A DNA stretch of 64,000 nucleotides from Marine Group I thaumarchaeote (GCA_013390745.1 JACASX010000001.1:1-64000), one strand, 5' to 3'. Positions 26,606-33,878 are shown, counted from the first letter of the stretch. Translations and numbers: made by a program. The notes: generated from the sequence alone by a model not told the origin.

Positions 26606-27430
26606 CTAAATCATAGTTCTGGTAAAAATGAACGGTGTGTCAACTGGCTGATCAACTGTCCAATATGTCGGTAATGTGACAGTCTTGATAACTTCAAGGT
26701 TGTAACGTTCCATTACTTTTCCCCAGCCCCATTTTGATTTATCACTGGAATCTTTTCTCATTATGTGGCTGCCGGTAAACACAAAGACAGGATTCGTTTT
26801 TAAATTCTGCATAGATGTGATCCTAGGAATTACATTATTTGCCAACATTTCACCAACCTCCGGAAGTCCAGATATGAAGAATATTGGTTGAGACAATTCA
26901 AGTGATGCGTAATCAAATTGTGTAGCATCTGCTATCATTGGATGGAAATCCACTCCAGTATTTGATGAAATTTTATTCTCCAAACTTACAAGGTTTTCAT
27001 CAATTTCAATTCCATACGACTCTAGACCTGCTACCTTGGCGCAATATGCAATTCTGCCATCACCTGAACCAATGTCAATTATCTGTTTAACACCAAGATT
27101 TTTTGATTCTAATACAAGTGCATAAGCTGAAAGTATCCATATAGGATAAAACGGGGTATAGCTTGTATCATGTTTTATGCTATCAAGCCAATAGTTACTC
27201 ACATCTCCCTGATAGACCTTACATACAGTATCTAGTATATTCATTTCATAAGAGTCAGAGTAAATTGAATTGCTTTCAGCAAACTTGTGTAGCATCTCCA
27301 ATTCATGTTCGTCAATAGAAAGCGATTCAGGTAAAGTGGGCATAATCTCTTGGATGTGACTACCACCCTCGTTTCTTTTCATAAATTCAGTCTTCAATGT
27401 AACTATAGCCTCAACAAGCGCTTCGTTCAT
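26606..27430 (-). CDS. Class I SAM-dependent methyltransferase
   Basis: 274 residues. The SAM-binding motif I is IIDIGSGDGRIAYCAK followed by the acidic end of strand 2 in YGIEIDENLVSLE; a later ADATQFDY is compatible with motif II. A helical N-terminal domain of about 120 residues precedes it. The substrate is not apparent. Confidence 0.75.
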   Translation of the reverse strand: MNEALVEAIVTLKTEFMKRNEGGSHIQEIMPTLPESLSIDEHELEMLHKFAESNSIYSDSYEMNILDTVCKVYQGDVSNYWLDSIKHDTSYTPFYPIWILSAYALVLESKNLGVKQIIDIGSGDGRIAYCAKVAGLESYGIEIDENLVSLENKISSNTGVDFHPMIADATQFDYASLELSQPIFFISGLPEVGEMLANNVIPRITSMQNLKTNPVFVFTGSHIMRKDSSDKSKWGWGKVMERYNLEVIKTVTLPTYWTVDQPVDTPFIFTRTMI

Positions 27431-27533
27431 ACTATAACGAGATATTCGTTATTTTTGAACCTATCAAATCTATTGATTTAGAATTTAATGCTATAGCTAC
27501 AAATAACCCAGTAATTAAAAAAATAGGAATTAC

Positions 27534-28742
27534 ATGAGCGTTACATATGATAATATTGTGAGTGCACAACAAGAACAGGGTGATGTGATCAGAAAAACAT
27601 CTCTTACCTTTTCAGATACATTTACTCAGCTTACAGGCTCAACCGTTTACTTGAAAAATGAGTTTGAACAAAAAACTGGTTCATTCAAACTGCGTGGAGC
27701 ATATTATAAAATTAAAACATTATCTGAAGAAGAAAGAAAAAATGGGGTCGTTGCCGCTTCTGCAGGCAATCATGCACAGGGAGTTGCATATGCATCAGCG
27801 TTAGAAAAGATCAACTGTACTATAGTTATGCCAAAAAATGCTTCCCCAGCAAAGGTTGCTGCTACAAGGGGGTATGGCGCAACAGTAGTTTTGGAAGGAA
27901 AAAATTATGACGAGTCCTGGATAAAGGCACAAGAAATTGCTAAAACAACTGGCTCAACAATCATTCATGCGTTTGATGACTCGCAAATTATAGCAGCACA
28001 AGGCGTGATAGGCTTGGAAATAATTGAACAGCTTCCAGATGTTGACGAGATTTATGTACCGATAGGTGGTGGTGGATTAGCAGCGGGTATTTTGGTGGCT
28101 ATCAAAGATAAAAACCCAAATGTAAAAGTTATTGGTGTAGAATCAAAATCATTTCCTTCAATGAAAAAGTCATTAGATTCCGGTAAAGTAGAAACTATTG
28201 AAGGTGGATTTACCGTTGCAGATGGAATAGCAGTCAGAACACCGGGTGAACAAACATTTGAAATTATCAAAGATAAGATTGACGAAATTGTGCTTGTTGA
28301 TGATGATGAAATCATCAACGCAATGTTTCTTTTAATGGAAAGATCAAAGTCAGTGGTTGAACCTGCTGGTGCAGCTGGACTTGCATATCTAGTAAGCAAA
28401 AAACCGTCTCCCGGGAAAAAAGTTGTTCCGATATTATGTGGTGGAAATATTGATATGTACTTGCTTGGCCAAATAGTTGCAAAAGGTTTGGCAACGATGG
28501 GTAGAATGGTAAAGATTTTCATTTTGCTTAAGGACAAACCAGGAGCGTTGAAAGAAGTTGTTGACGAGTTAGCATCACTTAGTGCAAATATTGTAGAAGT
28601 TGTTCATGACAGATTAAGCTCAAACGTGCGTGCTGGAACAACTGGCGTGACATTAAGTTTAGAAACGGAAGATCAAAAACATATGGACAAACTAATACAA
28701 CATTTGAAAGAAAAAAACATAGATTTCAAGGTCCTCACTTAA
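27534..28742 (+). CDS. ilvA: Threonine ammonia-lyase with C-terminal ACT domain
   Basis: 402 residues, PLP fold II. The PLP lysine is K52 in GSFKLRGA, the glycine loop is PIGGGGLAAG, and GGNIDM closes the cofactor site. An ACT domain (about 325-402) suggests feedback control, for example by isoleucine. It deaminates threonine to 2-oxobutyrate for isoleucine synthesis. Threonine synthase is encoded at 41.4 kb. The first small-gene island begins right after its stop. Confidence 0.92.
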   Translation: MSVTYDNIVSAQQEQGDVIRKTSLTFSDTFTQLTGSTVYLKNEFEQKTGSFKLRGAYYKIKTLSEEERKNGVVAASAGNHAQGVAYASALEKINCTIVMPKNASPAKVAATRGYGATVVLEGKNYDESWIKAQEIAKTTGSTIIHAFDDSQIIAAQGVIGLEIIEQLPDVDEIYVPIGGGGLAAGILVAIKDKNPNVKVIGVESKSFPSMKKSLDSGKVETIEGGFTVADGIAVRTPGEQTFEIIKDKIDEIVLVDDDEIINAMFLLMERSKSVVEPAGAAGLAYLVSKKPSPGKKVVPILCGGNIDMYLLGQIVAKGLATMGRMVKIFILLKDKPGALKEVVDELASLSANIVEVVHDRLSSNVRAGTTGVTLSLETEDQKHMDKLIQHLKEKNIDFKVLT

Positions 28743-28745
28743 TTA

Positions 28746-28787
28746 GATAAGAAGGACTTTAACCAATTCCATAATTAAATTATTTGC
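28746..28787. repeat. 42-base direct repeat, copy 1 (shared 3' region of basic-peptide genes)
   Basis: Identical over 42 bases to 29783-29824. Read on the minus strand it covers the stop codon and 3' flank of the basic-peptide gene at 28780-28893, exactly as copy 2 does for its paralogue. It begins 4 bases after the ilvA stop, so it may serve as a bidirectional terminator region. Confidence 0.8.
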
Positions 28788-28893
28788 TCTGACGTGCAAG
28801 TTTGTTTTGTCTTTCCAAGTTTAACATTCTAGCTCTTTTTCTGCTAATTTTTTTGGATCTTATTCCTTTATCTTTTCGTACTTTTGTTGCCAC
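28780..28893 (-). CDS. Basic 37-residue peptide (family with 29817-29909)
   Basis: From the GTG the product starts MATKVRKDKGIRSKKISRK: almost all Lys and Arg, probably nucleic-acid binding. It is a paralogue of 29817-29909 and shares 42 identical bases across the stop. In the paralogue translation starts at an ATG two codons earlier (MFVATK); here that ATG is out of frame because of one extra T, so GTG at 28893 is used or the gene is damaged. Confidence 0.45.
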   Translation of the reverse strand: MATKVRKDKGIRSKKISRKRARMLNLERQNKLARQSK

Positions 28894-28914
28894 AAAACAT
28901 CCAAAGATCTGACT

Positions 28915-28980
28915 TCATCTTAAGAATTGTGGATATTCAGGAATAAACCATAGTCCGAGTTTAACTAACGATAAGGCCAA
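28915..28980 (-). CDS. Short member of the WFIPEYPQFLR peptide family (possible fragment)
   Basis: 21 codons from a TTG, ending GLWFIPEYPQFLR with stop TGA. The last 13 residues match the intact 56-residue gene at 35296-35466. The same bases hold a TATA-like TTCTTAAGATGA that sits before the basic-peptide gene at 28893. It may be a remnant kept for its promoter. Confidence 0.35.
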   Translation of the reverse strand: MALSLVKLGLWFIPEYPQFLR

Positions 28981-29003
28981 CGCCGCACCGGTTTTTATCT
29001 AGT

Positions 29004-29153
29004 TTATTTTATTTCCTCAAAAGCATGTAGGTAACTATTGGTGTTTGTTTTGAGTTGGTCTTTTATGTAAGAATCTGAAAAACCATGTACTTTCTTAATA
29101 TGTTCTATAACATCATTACAAGTTTTATTGCAAGTTTTACACAAGAACTTCAT
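29004..29153 (-). CDS. C2H2-like zinc-finger miniprotein (paralogue of 32061-32210)
   Basis: 49 residues. C5-x2-C8 with H18 and H23 (CKTCNKTCNDVIEHIKKVH) is one zinc finger with a helical tail. About half the residues match the gene at 32061-32210, and 22 bases upstream of the two starts are also identical (29160-29181 and 32217-32238), so promoter and gene were duplicated together. DNA, RNA or protein binding is possible. Confidence 0.6.
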   Translation of the reverse strand: MKFLCKTCNKTCNDVIEHIKKVHGFSDSYIKDQLKTNTNSYLHAFEEIK

Positions 29154-29235
29154 ACCTAGTACGAAATATCACATTATACATATTGATCTACTTTCATCTT
29201 AAAAATTGTGGACATTCAGGAATAAACAACTAGCA

Positions 29236-29260
29236 AAGTCGATTAGAAAAGAATCGAGTT
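29236..29260. terminator. Recurrent hairpin, copy 1
   Basis: TCGATT-AGAAAAG-AATCGA forms a 6-base-pair stem with a 7-base loop. It lies just after the stop of the minus-strand gene 29264-29473. The same hairpin recurs at 30197-30221 and, with a longer perfect stem, at 55176-55200. Position after stop codons suggests a terminator; a small-RNA role is also possible. Confidence 0.5.
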
Positions 29261-29263
29261 AAG

Positions 29264-29473
29264 TTAAGGTTTTTCTTTTGGGATTAACTCGTCTCTTATT
29301 GTTTGTAGTGTCATGATTGTTCTAGTAATAGATTTATCAAATTCATAATTATATTCATTAATGTCTAATCCATGATGTTTGCGTCTTTGTTCCTTTAGAT
29401 ATGCAAGTTCTTTGTCTATCATGTGACAGCACTTTCTTTTCACTATTTGGTCTTTATTTAATTTCTCAATCAT
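29264..29473 (-). CDS. Hypothetical small helical protein
   Basis: 69 residues, charged and helical, with two cysteines and two histidines near the start (KCCHMIDKELAYLKEQRRKHH) that could bind metal. Its ATG overlaps the end of the upstream CxxC peptide gene by 8 bases, so the two are coupled. Function unknown. Confidence 0.5.
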   Translation of the reverse strand: MIEKLNKDQIVKRKCCHMIDKELAYLKEQRRKHHGLDINEYNYEFDKSITRTIMTLQTIRDELIPKEKP

Positions 29474-29561
29474 TTGATTTATCAGTCATATCGTCTTTAT
29501 CGCCTTTATCGTCTTTTTTCGTAAACCATTTTTTAATCGCATTACAAATTCCACATTCCAT
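29466..29561 (-). CDS. 31-residue CxxC peptide
   Basis: Starts MECGICNAIKKWFTKK and ends in an Asp/Lys stretch. CGIC could be a half zinc site. It overlaps the next gene. The region before its ATG (29559-29597) is repeated with one mismatch before the gene at 34435. Confidence 0.4.
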   Translation of the reverse strand: MECGICNAIKKWFTKKDDKGDKDDMTDKSND

Positions 29562-29597
29562 AAAAAAGAAAAGGTCAGGAAGTACAAAAGTCAGCTA
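29559..29597. repeat. 39-base repeat shared with 34433-34471
   Basis: One mismatch between the copies. In both, the repeat reads on the minus strand from the 3' side of one small gene into the ATG of the next (CCTGACCTTTTC just before the start). A third, shorter relative lies before 34729. It is probably a 5' leader or promoter spread by duplication. Confidence 0.7.
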
Positions 29598-29623
29598 ATG
29601 CCTGAAAACTCGTTTTTGTGTAT

Positions 29624-29746
29624 TCATCTTCTTCTTTCTTTATAGTATTTCCGACGAGTGAAAGTACATCTCGGTTCATGTTTTTTTAATACTTCTTCTG
29701 ATTCAAATTCCCTTCCACAAATTCTGCACGAAATTAGCTGACCCAT
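29624..29746 (-). CDS. Zinc-finger miniprotein (CxxC...H...C type)
   Basis: 40 residues. CRICGREF, then KKHEPRC, gives a C-x2-C, H, C ligand set, followed by a very basic tail (RRKYYKERRR). This is a plausible single-finger nucleic-acid binder. The sequence upstream (29751-29790) is repeated before 30511. Confidence 0.5.
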   Translation of the reverse strand: MGQLISCRICGREFESEEVLKKHEPRCTFTRRKYYKERRR

Positions 29747-29750
29747 ATCC

Positions 29751-29790
29751 ACATGTAATCTAATTAACTAAATTTAACAATTGATAAGAA
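29751..29790. repeat. 40-base repeat shared with 30508-30547
   Basis: One mismatch in 40 bases. On the minus strand it carries GTTAAATTTAG about 25 bases before an ATG, so it looks like a duplicated promoter. At 30511 that ATG opens a WFIPEYPQFLR-family gene; at 29753 the ATG gives only a 6-codon frame and the zinc-finger start lies 9 bases further on. Confidence 0.7.
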
Positions 29791-29824
29791 GGACTTTAAC
29801 CAATTCCATAATTAAATTATTTGC
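29783..29824. repeat. 42-base direct repeat, copy 2
   Basis: Identical to 28746-28787. It covers the stop and 3' flank of the basic-peptide gene at 29817-29909. Confidence 0.8.
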
Positions 29825-29909
29825 GATTAGTACCTACTCTACTTCTTTTACTCTTACTTTTTTTGGATCTTCTTTCTTTTTCTTTTTGTACTTTTGTTGC
29901 CACAAACAT
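29817..29909 (-). CDS. Basic 30-residue peptide
   Basis: Starts MFVATKVQKEKERRSKKSK and ends RSRVGTNRK. A TATA-like TTTTTAAGATAA lies about 25 bases upstream. Its 3' half is nearly identical in DNA to the plus-strand gene at 52723-52812 (shared ending SKRSRVGTNR), and its 5' half resembles 28780-28893, so the family has recombined. Confidence 0.5.
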   Translation of the reverse strand: MFVATKVQKEKERRSKKSKSKRSRVGTNRK

Positions 29910-29923
29910 TATGAAATAACACT

Positions 29924-29938
29924 TTATCTTAAAAATTG
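29924..29938 (-). promoter_or_regulatory. Recurrent TATA element before the basic-peptide gene
   Basis: CAATTTTTAAGATAA on the minus strand, 14 bases before the ATG at 29909. The identical 15-base string recurs at 30155-30169, 31074-31088, 35006-35020 and 35296-35310. Here it stands without the WFIPEYP codons, so it is kept as a promoter in its own right. Confidence 0.6.
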
Positions 29939-29979
29939 CTGAAAACTCATTTTTAATTCAGTTGACAGTTTCATACACT

Positions 29980-30135
29980 TTAAGCATATTTGCCAGTGCC
30001 AACCCTTTGCTTTTTTTGTGGTTTTGAATGTGCTTTAACCATATGTTTCACCGTTCTTTCAGGATCAGAAAATTTCATACCACATATTTTACACACTAAA
30101 CTTGTAGTAGTTTTAGATTTTCCAAACAAACCCAT
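29980..30135 (-). CDS. C2H2 zinc-finger miniprotein
   Basis: 51 residues. CKICGMKF, then HMVKAH, forms a classical C-x2-C ... H-x4-H finger; N- and C-termini are basic. Promoter and leader (30136-30169, with TTTTTAAGATAA) are almost identical to those of the gene at 34750-34986. Likely a nucleic-acid-binding finger; target unknown. Confidence 0.6.
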   Translation of the reverse strand: MGLFGKSKTTTSLVCKICGMKFSDPERTVKHMVKAHSKPQKKQRVGTGKYA

Positions 30136-30196
30136 AATATTCTAAGATTATACCTTATCTTAAAAATTGTGGACATTCAGGAATAAACAACTAGCA

Positions 30197-30221
30197 AAGT
30201 CGATTAGAAAAGAATCGAGTT
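30197..30221. terminator. Recurrent hairpin, copy 2
   Basis: Same sequence as 29236-29260, again just after the stop of a minus-strand gene (30231-30365) and just before a copy of the recurrent promoter element. Confidence 0.5.
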
Positions 30222-30230
30222 GAACATATT

Positions 30231-30365
30231 TTACCAATAACCATCAAAATAAGTTAACAATTTTTTGAGTGCTTCTAACTGTGTGGATTTAGCTGAATCA
30301 TTCTCATTATCAATCAAATTATCAAGAAGTCGTAAAGCTTCTTTGAATTTTTCTTCATTTGTCAT
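30231..30365 (-). CDS. Hypothetical 44-residue helical protein
   Basis: Starts MTNEEKFKEALRLLDNLID, an amphipathic helix, and ends TYFDGYW. Its promoter is the TTTTTAAGATAG element embedded in the 3' end of the upstream WFIPEYPQFLR gene (stop at 30398). Function unknown. Confidence 0.5.
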   Translation of the reverse strand: MTNEEKFKEALRLLDNLIDNENDSAKSTQLEALKKLLTYFDGYW

Positions 30366-30397
30366 AACTAAATCCTACTAGGTTTTGTATTTCAAAC

Positions 30398-30511
30398 CTA
30401 TCTTAAAAATTGTGGATATTCAGGGATAAACCAATCCAAGACACTAACCAAACATTCCATCATTTGTGGTGATGGTTCACCTAACGTTATTTCACGACTT
30501 ATGAAGAACAT
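30398..30511 (-). CDS. 37-residue member of the WFIPEYPQFLR family
   Basis: The middle reads GEPSPQMMECLV and the end LDWFIPEYPQFLR. It is a homologue of the plus-strand gene 52457-52573, with which it shares about 120 bases of sequence including flank. The final codons contain the TATA-like element that serves the next gene (30231-30365). Wobble-position differences between copies keep the peptide unchanged, which argues that it is translated. Function unknown. Confidence 0.6.
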   Translation of the reverse strand: MFFISREITLGEPSPQMMECLVSVLDWFIPEYPQFLR

Positions 30512-30549
30512 GTAATCTAATTAACTAAATTTAACAATCGATAAGAAAC

Positions 30550-30584
30550 GATTGAATGAGATAGTACCAGTATCTCACCCAATC
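30550..30584. ncRNA. Strong hairpin, possible terminator or small RNA
   Basis: GATTG (30550-30554) pairs with CAATC (30580-30584) and TGAGATA (30557-30563) with TATCTCA (30571-30577), around a 7-base loop GTACCAG; the internal AA/CC is unpaired. It lies between the small membrane-peptide gene and the WFIPEYPQFLR gene, so it may end the former's transcript. Confidence 0.4.
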
Positions 30585-30602
30585 TTTTGGTTTGGTACAA
30601 TA

Positions 30603-30683
30603 TTAGCTCAAAAATCTAACAATAAAAATTATTCCAACAATGCCAAAACCAATCAAGTAGAGCTTATTTCTTCGCGTTATCAT
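30603..30683 (-). CDS. 26-residue membrane peptide
   Basis: A basic start (MITRRNKLY) is followed by one hydrophobic helix (LIGFGIVGIIFIV). A TATA-like stretch (TATAGATAATATAAAC on the minus strand) precedes it. Function unknown. Confidence 0.4.
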   Translation of the reverse strand: MITRRNKLYLIGFGIVGIIFIVRFLS

Positions 30684-30718
30684 GATCGAGCTTAGGTGTT
30701 TATATTATCTATAAGTCG

Positions 30719-30871
30719 TTATTCCATATTTTTTCTCATTTCTGGTTTTAGATTACCTTTTCTCTTTTCATTCTTTGGATGACATGTACAAAAACAGTTG
30801 TCATGCCTAAAGTCGTGATTATTTCTGTATGTACATTCCTTAGTATGTATCATATCTGATTTATCAGACAT
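30719..30871 (-). CDS. 50-residue Cys/His-rich miniprotein
   Basis: Contains ECTYRNNHDF and then HDNCFCTCHP, enough Cys and His for one or two metal sites, with a basic C-terminus. Third gene of a compact three-gene set; it overlaps the upstream membrane-peptide gene by 8 bases. Confidence 0.45.
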   Translation of the reverse strand: MSDKSDMIHTKECTYRNNHDFRHDNCFCTCHPKNEKRKGNLKPEMRKNME

Positions 30872-30965
30872 GATGAAAAAACAGATGAATGATTATATGA
30901 GCAATAATCGTTAATGCGATAATAGAACCAATGAGTTTTTTTTTACCAAGTTTATCACAAATCAT
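30864..30965 (-). CDS. 33-residue membrane peptide
   Basis: A basic head (MICDKLGKKK) precedes a hydrophobic helix (LIGSIIALTIIAHIIIHLFF) ending in histidines. Second gene of the set starting at 31053; one base separates it from the upstream stop. Confidence 0.42.
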   Translation of the reverse strand: MICDKLGKKKLIGSIIALTIIAHIIIHLFFHHV

Positions 30966-30966
30966 G

Positions 30967-31053
30967 TTAGATTCCAAACACATACAAAATAATAGCCAGT
31001 ATTGGTAAGCCTATCAGAATCCAAACACCCTTTCTCTTAAATGGGATTTTCAT
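30967..31053 (-). CDS. 28-residue membrane peptide
   Basis: MKIPFKRKG then one helix (VWILIGLPILAIILYVFGI). First gene of a three-gene minus-strand set; the recurrent TATA element at 31074-31088 lies 20 bases upstream, at leaderless-promoter spacing. Function unknown. Confidence 0.42.
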   Translation of the reverse strand: MKIPFKRKGVWILIGLPILAIILYVFGI

Positions 31054-31073
31054 ACAATTTTATTCAGTATACT

Positions 31074-31088
31074 TTATCTTAAAAATTG
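31074..31088 (-). promoter_or_regulatory. Recurrent TATA element before the membrane-peptide set
   Basis: Same CAATTTTTAAGATAA as at 29924-29938, without in-frame WFIPEYP codons. The 200 bases upstream to 31291 hold only short inverted repeats (for example GTTCTAACAGAAC) and no convincing gene. Confidence 0.55.
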
Positions 31089-31291
31089 TGCTTCATAATT
31101 CGGCGTTCTAACAGAACGAACTCATCATACCCTTAGGAAGTCAGAGAGAACCACTTCTATAATCATCAGCAGTATACTGAAACATTCTCATCTTAAAAAA
31201 ATAACATATATTATTTTTAGAGTGTCATAACTAAGCTTACTACCCAAGCTTGCATGATATAATACAGACAAAAAGAACCAGGTTAAGGTAT

Positions 31292-31864
31292 TTACTTGAA
31301 CTTTTTCTTGACAAACTTCTTCAGACCCATTCTCTTCAGATCCTGAGATTCCTTGAGAACTGATTTATGTTGCTTTTCCTTGTGAGATTTTAACATCTTT
31401 CTGATATTGTTGGATTCGTTAGCTAGGATTTTCAGGGCATAAATTCCAGCATTTGTTGCCTTGTTTACACCTACAGTTACTACTGCAGACCCAGCAGTAG
31501 TTGGCATCTCAGAGATTGAGAGCAAAGAATCAAGACCTCCAAACGCAGAAATGTTATGCTTACCAGATTTTTTTTGCAACTTGTCATTGTAAACCAATAT
31601 TGGAACACCAATCACTGGCAGAATGGTATGTGATGCCATCATTCCTGGTAGGTGTGCCGCACCTCCAGCGCCAGCAATTATTACTTTGAATCCATTTTTT
31701 TCTGCATGTTTTGCATATTCTTCCAATCTTGTTGGGGTTCTGTGCGCCGATATTATTTGGTCCTCATGTGGGACATCAAACTCATCAAGAATTTCAGCTG
31801 CATCATGCATTATTCTACTGTCAGAACTGGAACCCATTATGATTCCAACAAGTGGCTTTTTCAT
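31292..31864 (-). CDS. purE: PurE, N5-CAIR mutase (class I)
   Basis: 190 residues. MGSSSDSRIM is the phosphate-binding loop, and SAHRTP carries the catalytic His of class I PurE. It converts N5-CAIR to CAIR in purine synthesis, using the product of PurK, encoded divergently at 32.3 kb. The last 35 residues are a Lys-rich tail beyond the normal fold. Two miniprotein genes on the same strand lie between purE and purK. Confidence 0.95.
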   Translation of the reverse strand: MKKPLVGIIMGSSSDSRIMHDAAEILDEFDVPHEDQIISAHRTPTRLEEYAKHAEKNGFKVIIAGAGGAAHLPGMMASHTILPVIGVPILVYNDKLQKKSGKHNISAFGGLDSLLSISEMPTTAGSAVVTVGVNKATNAGIYALKILANESNNIRKMLKSHKEKQHKSVLKESQDLKRMGLKKFVKKKFK

Positions 31865-31983
31865 AATTTTTATAGACCTGAAGATGTTTTTAATGTAGCG
31901 AACATCGGTGTCTAGCTTGATAAAGCGAGCTACTCGGTAGGAAGTAGTTATTTGAGTATTCTGAATATATATAAAAAATATAT

Positions 31984-32064
31984 TTATTTTTGTTTATTCT
32001 CTTTACGTCTTTTCTGTTTAGACGAACCACCAGCATTATGTCCATGGGGTTTTTTCTTAGTCAT
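31984..32064 (-). CDS. 26-residue basic peptide
   Basis: Starts MTKKKPHGHNAGGSSKQKRR. Its ATG overlaps the stop of the zinc-finger gene 32061-32210 (ATGA), so translation is coupled. The composition is Lys/Arg-rich as in the other basic peptides of the island, but it is not an obvious homologue. Confidence 0.42.
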   Translation of the reverse strand: MTKKKPHGHNAGGSSKQKRRKENKQK

Positions 32065-32210
32065 TTTATTATCTCGAAAGCATTTTTGTAGGCATCTGGT
32101 TTATTTTTGAGATCTTGTTTTATGTGAGCTTCTGAAAAGCCATGTACTTTTCTAATATGTTCTGGAATATCATTACAAGGTTTTTTACAAGTTTTACACA
32201 TGTATTTCAT
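32061..32210 (-). CDS. C2H2-like zinc-finger miniprotein (paralogue of 29004-29153)
   Basis: 49 residues. CKTCKKPCNDIPEHIRKVHGF aligns with 29004-29153 without gaps, with the zinc ligands conserved. The upstream 22 bases are identical in both copies. First gene of a pair with the overlapping basic peptide, in the gap between purE and purK. Confidence 0.6.
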   Translation of the reverse strand: MKYMCKTCKKPCNDIPEHIRKVHGFSEAHIKQDLKNKPDAYKNAFEIIK

Positions 32211-32308
32211 ATCTAATACGAAATATCACATTATACATACCCTTCTCATTGTTTAGTCGTATTCATTGTGTCGCACTGGTTTTTATCTAGTTTATTTTTA
32301 GGGTGATT

Positions 32309-33451
32309 ATGGCAAAAAGGCTTGGCATCATAGGAGGAGGTCAGCTTGGCATGATGATAACGGAGGCTGCCAAAAATCTAAGTGAGTATATATCAGAAAT
32401 CATAGTGCTTGACCCAACAGAGAACTGTCCAGCTGCTCAGGCTGGAGCAAAACAAATTGTTGGTGACTTTAAGGATGAACTTGCAATCCTAAAACTTGCA
32501 GAACAATCTGACATCATTACATACGAGATAGAATCTGGTAATACAGATGTGCTAAGCAAACTAAAGGCAAAGATTGAACCATCACCATCCACCCTAGGCA
32601 TAATCCAAGACAAATTTTTACAAAAAACTTTCCTTTCAGAGAATGAACTTCCTGTTTCACAATTTTATGAGATTACATCCTTGGGCGACCTACATGAAAA
32701 AATTAAGGAACTTGGGCTTCCTGTTTTACTAAAGTCAAGGAGGGATGCATATGATGGAAGGGGAAATTTCAAGATTACTTCCTCGGATGAGATTGAAAAG
32801 GCATACAATCACTTTGACGGAAAAAGCCTGATGGTTGAAAAATTTGTCAATTTTAAGATGGAAGTATCTGTAATAGCAGCCAGAAACACAAAGGGTAAGA
32901 TTACTGGATATCCATTGGTGGAAAACATTCATGAAAATAATATTTTAAAGATGACTATTGCACCTGCGCGTGTATCCATTGATGTGATAAAGAACGCTGG
33001 CGAGATTGCAAAAAAGACGATGGAAGTCTTGAAAGGTGCTGGTGTTTTTGGAATTGAGATGTTTATTGATCAAGATGACAAGATTCTCATAAATGAGATA
33101 GCGCCTAGAGTACACAATTCTGGTCATCATACATTGCAGTCATCTAAGACCTCACAGTTTGAACAGCATCTTCGTGCAATACTTGGGTTAGAGCTTGGGA
33201 GCACTGATTTGGTTCATAGAACAGTCATGTGCAATATCTTGGGACCGTATGGGTTTGAAGGAAAATACAATCCGATTAAGTTAGAAAAGGATGGTGTATA
33301 TCTGAAGATGTATAGAAAAGATGTATCAAAGCCACAACGTAAGCTTGGCCACTTTAACGTTGTAGATTTGAATGACTCTAAGGATGTATCCGAATTACTC
33401 GAAACTGCTGACGAGATAAAAAATTCAATTTCAATCAATCAACTAGATTAG
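32309..33451 (+). CDS. purK: PurK, N5-CAIR synthase (ATP-grasp)
   Basis: About 380 residues. GIIGGGQLGMMI is the N-terminal nucleotide fold, KSRRDAYDGRGNF the ATP-grasp loop, and NEIAPRVHNSGHHT the conserved metal-site segment. It makes N5-CAIR from AIR, bicarbonate and ATP. A TATA-like TTTTTATCTAG about 24 bases before the ATG at 32309 favours that start over the GTG at 32303. The promoter sequence (32273-32298) has a near-identical copy at 28985-29010. Confidence 0.95.
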   Translation: MAKRLGIIGGGQLGMMITEAAKNLSEYISEIIVLDPTENCPAAQAGAKQIVGDFKDELAILKLAEQSDIITYEIESGNTDVLSKLKAKIEPSPSTLGIIQDKFLQKTFLSENELPVSQFYEITSLGDLHEKIKELGLPVLLKSRRDAYDGRGNFKITSSDEIEKAYNHFDGKSLMVEKFVNFKMEVSVIAARNTKGKITGYPLVENIHENNILKMTIAPARVSIDVIKNAGEIAKKTMEVLKGAGVFGIEMFIDQDDKILINEIAPRVHNSGHHTLQSSKTSQFEQHLRAILGLELGSTDLVHRTVMCNILGPYGFEGKYNPIKLEKDGVYLKMYRKDVSKPQRKLGHFNVVDLNDSKDVSELLETADEIKNSISINQLD

Positions 33452-33480
33452 TTTATTAATTCTGAAACTTCCAGCTAAGC

Positions 33481-33873
33481 ATGGCAAAAGCTGCAGCATT
33501 AGTAATCACTGGCATTTCAATCGCATTGCTAGTAATTTACGGTGCAGATGCCGCTGTTGGCATGGACAATCCTGACAAGCAGGGCTTTCTAGATATGGAC
33601 CACATGACAAGAGGGCTTGGTCTTGGTGGTCCAGCAATGATTTTGCCATTAATCGCATATTTTATTTCACGAAATGATTCATCCAAGGGGCTTGGTGGAA
33701 TGATACTAGTTACGGGCATCCTAATCATAATTGGCGCTGTAACAGTGATTGGTATGGCTGATCTTTCTGAAGTAGAAGAAGCAACTAGAAACCCACTCAT
33801 GGAGAATGCTTCGTTACTGGTAGTTGGTGGAATTCAAATGGGTCTTGGCGTACTAAAGATAAAAAAATCCTAG
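33481..33873 (+). CDS. Hypothetical multi-pass membrane protein
   Basis: 130 residues with about four hydrophobic segments (near 5-25, 52-65, 75-95 and 110-125) and small loops. It follows purK by 29 bases and may share its transcript. No family recognised. Confidence 0.65.
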   Translation: MAKAAALVITGISIALLVIYGADAAVGMDNPDKQGFLDMDHMTRGLGLGGPAMILPLIAYFISRNDSSKGLGGMILVTGILIIIGAVTVIGMADLSEVEEATRNPLMENASLLVVGGIQMGLGVLKIKKS

Positions 33874-33878
33874 ACGAT

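Noticed and set aside
28052-28537. 161-codon open frame on the minus strand
   Set aside because: It lies wholly inside ilvA on the opposite strand and has the low-complexity Ser/Pro/Ile composition of an antisense shadow.
29181-29208. 14-codon ATG frame at leaderless distance from the recurrent TATA element
   Set aside because: It overlaps the conserved upstream region of the zinc-finger gene and has no paralogue at the 32.2-kb copy.
29194-29228. In-frame copy of the WFIPEYPQFLR codons as a gene (also at 30155-30190)
   Set aside because: Both copies have Cys for Tyr, lack the Trp codon and have a stop directly upstream; they look like promoter relics, not genes.
31085-31291. Possible structured RNA upstream of the membrane-peptide set
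   Set aside because: Only short inverted repeats (GTTCT-AAC-AGAAC, AAGCTT palindromes) are present; too weak to call.
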